From NCBI GenBank assembly GCA_020444515.1, contig JAHLKX010000004.1:1-64000 (forward strand): DNA of 64,000 nucleotides. Reading direction: 5' to 3'. The translations under genes were made by a program, and so were the position numbers. The notes beneath the pieces are model-generated. The model saw only the letters and a program-made list of their open reading frames with translations. It was not told where the DNA came from and made no database searches. The DNA comes from Bacteroidota bacterium (GTDB lineage Bacteria > Bacteroidota > Bacteroidia > Bacteroidales > JAADJA01). Positions 61,312 through 64,000 of the stretch are shown one piece after another (within the stretch, counting starts at the first letter, position 1; every line of letters begins with the position of its first letter).

Positions 61312-63042
61312 TTAGAAGCTGTAGGTAACTCCCATCAGTAAGTTAAAACGGTAAGACGGGTATTGATACCACTCATAATAACGCTGGCCAAGGATATTGT
61401 TAAAATTAACAAAACCCGACAGGGCATTGGAATAACGATATTCCACACCTAAATTCAGGTCGGTCATTCCCTTTATTTTTTCTGCCTTTACAATGGTATT
61501 TCCATTGACATCTTCTTCAAAGAGACGCGCATACATACTACTCCTGTTGAAAAGCTCGACCCGAAGCATGATTTTTTCCTGCATGGTGTAATCGGCACTC
61601 AGTTTGATTTCCAGTCCGGGTTTATGCCAGGCCTTGTCTTCATTATCAAGAAAATAGTTATGGTATTGTCCACTCAGCTTGGCATTGAATTTATCCTTGT
61701 AATGAAATCCAAACTCAGCCAGCAACCTTGTATGTTTTACACGATCATAAACAACGGTAAACTGATTATTCAATCCTTCACCCAATATGGATACCGTATC
61801 ATTGACGAATAATGGCATATCCGACGTTGTAAAGTTCATGAAACTGACATTGTAATCGAGGTATTTTGTCACCCGCCCTTTCAAGCCGCCGTATTGAATG
61901 CTTTTGTGGTTGGTGAACTTTTTTGGCAGGTATGAAATAATAAACGGATTTTCATCACTAAGCGACCGAAGACTGTTTTTTTCCATGTATCCCTTGATAC
62001 CGGCATAGGTGATCAGGTAGTCTTCTACAACCTTTACTTCTATTTGTAATTCAGGATAAACATGAACCGACGAGACCGAATCAGATTGAATGGAAGTATT
62101 GACCCCCGCGTAAAAATGGTACTGATCAAATTTTAAACTGTAATACGGATGAATCTTAATGATACCACTATTATGAGTTGGGAGCAAACCATCCCCGTTA
62201 ATATAATAATCAACACCCGCATTTATTCCAAGCTTTTCCATATCCGAAAAGCTAAAAAATTCCATTTTGCGATCAATCCCTAATGAAAAATCGATATTGT
62301 GCTCAGTCGACTCTAACTTATCAAAGAGGAAATAATATCCCAGGTCAATTTTTTGATTGATAGATCGCTTATTGGTATAATTGCTTTCCAGCGAAGTAGA
62401 AAGGCCGATGAGGGTATAATGCTGTTTGATATCACTTTTATCCAGGTCGAGTTCAGGAAAATCATCAGGTCGATAGCCATAAAAGTGGTAGCCGTCCCTT
62501 TTTAAAAAAACATCTGCTGAAAAAGTATGCTTATTAAAAAACTTTTTGCCATAAAAGTCCAACTCGCTGTGACTGTTACCCGGATAGGCATAATCTTTTA
62601 TTTTACCAGAGGAAGAAATATGTTTTAAATGCACTCCAAAAGCATTTTTTCTGGACCTGAGTTTATTGGCAAAAAACTCAATATAGGGCGTGGAATAGTT
62701 CCCAATACCTGCTTTTATATAATTTTTATACAATTTCGAAACACTCTCTCCTTCAATGCGAGCAGGGACGATGGGATCGAGTTGGGCTTGTGTATGCAAC
62801 GATTTCGTCAGCATCTCATATGAAAACTCGGGTTTAACCAGCTTCTCTTCCGGTATCCGGGGTGAAACATTTATTTTAAAAGCATCCGATACCTCGGGTT
62901 GATAAGGTGCTACAACCGTGATCTCCTCGTTTTCAGAAACATTCTGACCCAGAACTGATCCGTAAATGGCGATGAAGCCCGCCAGTGAAATAATGCCAAA
63001 CGAAAATATATTATTCTTTTTTTTCATCTTCCACTCCTTCAT
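61312..63042 (-). CDS. Outer-membrane beta-barrel protein coupled to a TPR protein
   Basis: A 576-residue exported protein. The signal peptide (about 1-32) is followed by a plug-less short N-terminus with the recurring segment VAPYQPEVSDAFKIN and PRIPEEKLVKPEFSYEM, then ~20 amphipathic beta-strands (YIEFFANKLRSRKNAFGVHL, NKHTFSADVFLKRDGYHFYG, ...) ending in a terminal aromatic (LLMGVTYSF), the outer-membrane barrel signature. It is often annotated TonB-dependent receptor-like but has no TonB box or plug domain. The start ATG 63042 shares its A with the stop of the TPR gene (TAATG); an internal ATG at 63027 follows an unusual AAGGAG, so either could be used. No ligand can be inferred. Confidence 0.82.
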   Translation of the reverse strand: MKEWKMKKKNNIFSFGIISLAGFIAIYGSVLGQNVSENEEITVVAPYQPEVSDAFKINVSPRIPEEKLVKPEFSYEMLTKSLHTQAQLDPIVPARIEGESVSKLYKNYIKAGIGNYSTPYIEFFANKLRSRKNAFGVHLKHISSSGKIKDYAYPGNSHSELDFYGKKFFNKHTFSADVFLKRDGYHFYGYRPDDFPELDLDKSDIKQHYTLIGLSTSLESNYTNKRSINQKIDLGYYFLFDKLESTEHNIDFSLGIDRKMEFFSFSDMEKLGINAGVDYYINGDGLLPTHNSGIIKIHPYYSLKFDQYHFYAGVNTSIQSDSVSSVHVYPELQIEVKVVEDYLITYAGIKGYMEKNSLRSLSDENPFIISYLPKKFTNHKSIQYGGLKGRVTKYLDYNVSFMNFTTSDMPLFVNDTVSILGEGLNNQFTVVYDRVKHTRLLAEFGFHYKDKFNAKLSGQYHNYFLDNEDKAWHKPGLEIKLSADYTMQEKIMLRVELFNRSSMYARLFEEDVNGNTIVKAEKIKGMTDLNLGVEYRYSNALSGFVNFNNILGQRYYEWYQYPSYRFNLLMGVTYSF

Positions 63043-64000
63043 TAAAATTTCTCCAGTTGTACTTTCTCGTCTTCTAAATGAATGGTTTCTCCATCATTTT
63101 CCAAACTCCCGGCACTTTTTTCAAGTTCTTCCACATCGAGTATGTCATTCAATTTTTTAAGTGCAATGTTTTTCAGTTCAATCCCTTCGTAATTGTCGAT
63201 GATGCTCTGAAGGGTTTGCTTGGCCTGAAATGTATTGCCTTTAGCAACATAAATATCGGCCAGTAGGATAAAACCGTTCGCTACCCAATAGTCATAAGGG
63301 GCATAATTATTAATGAGCTGAAAAACATCCTTTTCAGCATTTTCTACATCATTCAGGTTGTACTCAATTTCAGCGATCCGGTATTGGGCTTCTGCACCAG
63401 CCACGCCTTGTGAAAAGGATGCGATTTCCTTATATTGCGCTTTCGCCAGCAACACTTCATCAGTCTGAAAAAGGGAATTGGCCCTGATGACCATGGCTTC
63501 GAGTTTCATCTCGTCACTGATTTTGGGCTCTGCCAGCAATTTATCTGCCGGTTCGATCGCCTCTTCATATTGATTCAGTAAATAGTTATTTTTCATCAAC
63601 CCATACCACGACTCCAATATGTTCTCTTTATTTTGGGCAATTTTTTCAAGTTGTTTGAAATAGTTCAGTGATTTTTGATGATCTTCCAGTTCAAACGCCA
63701 GGTCAGCAGCTTTTAACAAAGCACTCTCCGTAAACTCCGAGCCTGGCTTGCTTATCACATATTCGTATAGCTCAAGGGCTTCGGCTTTCTTGTCTTCTTT
63801 CATGCGCTCATCGGCCAAATAATAACTGGCACTGATGGTAAATGCGCCATTTGGAAATTGATCGAGATATCGTTGCAATGAAACATTGGCTCCCTGATCT
63901 CCGCTTAGATATTGATTTTCAGCAGAAGTATAAGTAATAGAATCCTGCTCTGAAGCTGAGATATTGGCAAAAGAAAGATCTTTAGCATAAGCAAAAAAAT
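63042..64000 (-). CDS. Tetratricopeptide-repeat envelope protein, C-terminal part (5' end outside window)
   Basis: The frame is open from the right edge (64000) to the stop at 63042-63044, so at least 318 residues are seen and the N-terminus is missing. At least six TPR units are visible (AQFxLAE/YxxAxxxY pattern): YYLADERMKEDKKAEALELY, ALLKAADLAFELEDHQKSLN, GLMKNNYLLNQYEEAIEPA, MVIRANSLFQTDEVLLAKAQ, QYRIAEIEYNLNDVENAEKD and FILLADIYVAKGNTFQAKQT, then an acidic tail (LEKSAGSLENDGETIHLEDE). It resembles the YbgF/BamD-like periplasmic TPR proteins common in Bacteroidota. It is upstream of and overlaps (TAATG) the outer-membrane barrel gene, so the two are translationally coupled and probably work together. 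Confidence 0.88.
   Translation of the reverse strand, partial: FFAYAKDLSFANISASEQDSITYTSAENQYLSGDQGANVSLQRYLDQFPNGAFTISASYYLADERMKEDKKAEALELYEYVISKPGSEFTESALLKAADLAFELEDHQKSLNYFKQLEKIAQNKENILESWYGLMKNNYLLNQYEEAIEPADKLLAEPKISDEMKLEAMVIRANSLFQTDEVLLAKAQYKEIASFSQGVAGAEAQYRIAEIEYNLNDVENAEKDVFQLINNYAPYDYWVANGFILLADIYVAKGNTFQAKQTLQSIIDNYEGIELKNIALKKLNDILDVEELEKSAGSLENDGETIHLEDEKVQLEKF

Overview
The window is a chromosomal segment from a member of the phylum Bacteroidota, probably an environmental Bacteroidales/Marinilabiliales-like or Flavobacteriia-like lineage; the genus cannot be fixed from the sequence. The signs are two proteins with type IX secretion (T9SS) C-terminal sorting domains, a DUF4249-like lipoprotein translationally coupled to a TonB-dependent receptor, a long signal peptidase I with an extra N-terminal membrane domain, the ftsK-lolA pair, RNA-type start sites without Shine-Dalgarno sequences, and several candidate promoters of the Bacteroidetes type (TTTG, about 20 bases, TAnnTTTG). 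No rRNA, tRNA, CRISPR array, phage or intact insertion sequence was seen.

Layout. 1-23.6 kb is rich in exported proteins: a large surface protein cut by the left edge, an odd short-chain dehydrogenase, a DUF5916 outer-membrane protein, two CotH-type secreted kinase-like proteins, an exported metallophosphoesterase, an FtsX-type permease, a Tat-exported threonine-aldolase-like enzyme, an M28 peptidase and a von Willebrand A lipoprotein. 23.6-34.9 kb holds a BatA/vWA membrane protein, glutamate dehydrogenase, an rlmB - MORN lipoprotein - aroK - yjbQ run, the DUF4249/TonB receptor pair and rlmD. 35-39.3 kb is a compact plus-strand operon of three small membrane proteins, an S41-like protein and the NAD(P)H-hydrate repair enzyme. 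39.3-52.5 kb is a mostly minus-strand housekeeping block: parE, lolA, ftsK, DUF4412, cyclophilin, lepB, Dabb, HD, a bifunctional formiminotransferase-cyclodeaminase, a SMUG2-type DNA glycosylase with a GNAT partner, and a ferritin-like protein. 52.6-64 kb has an AmgK-like kinase fused to a RapZ C-terminal domain, a broken Kelch gene, a DUF5060 glycosidase-like protein, hutI, a LytTR two-component pair, an ExbB-like protein, and an envelope pair (outer-membrane barrel plus TPR protein) cut by the right edge.

Points of most interest: (i) the edge protein and the metallophosphoesterase share the same ~220-residue C-terminal module ending in dockerin-like calcium loops and a terminal PD, which may be a surface-attachment tag other than the usual T9SS domain; (ii) two secreted CotH kinase-like proteins flank that secreted phosphoesterase within 12 kb, so an extracellular phosphorylation/dephosphorylation set is conceivable; (iii) a 37-codon membrane peptide overlaps the DUF454 start codon (TGATG); (iv) a kinase-RapZ fusion; (v) three intergenic stretches look like dispersed structured repeats. 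Histidine catabolism is represented by hutI and the formiminotransferase gene, but hutH and hutU are not in the window. Nothing seen amounts to an unmistakable new defence or mobile system.
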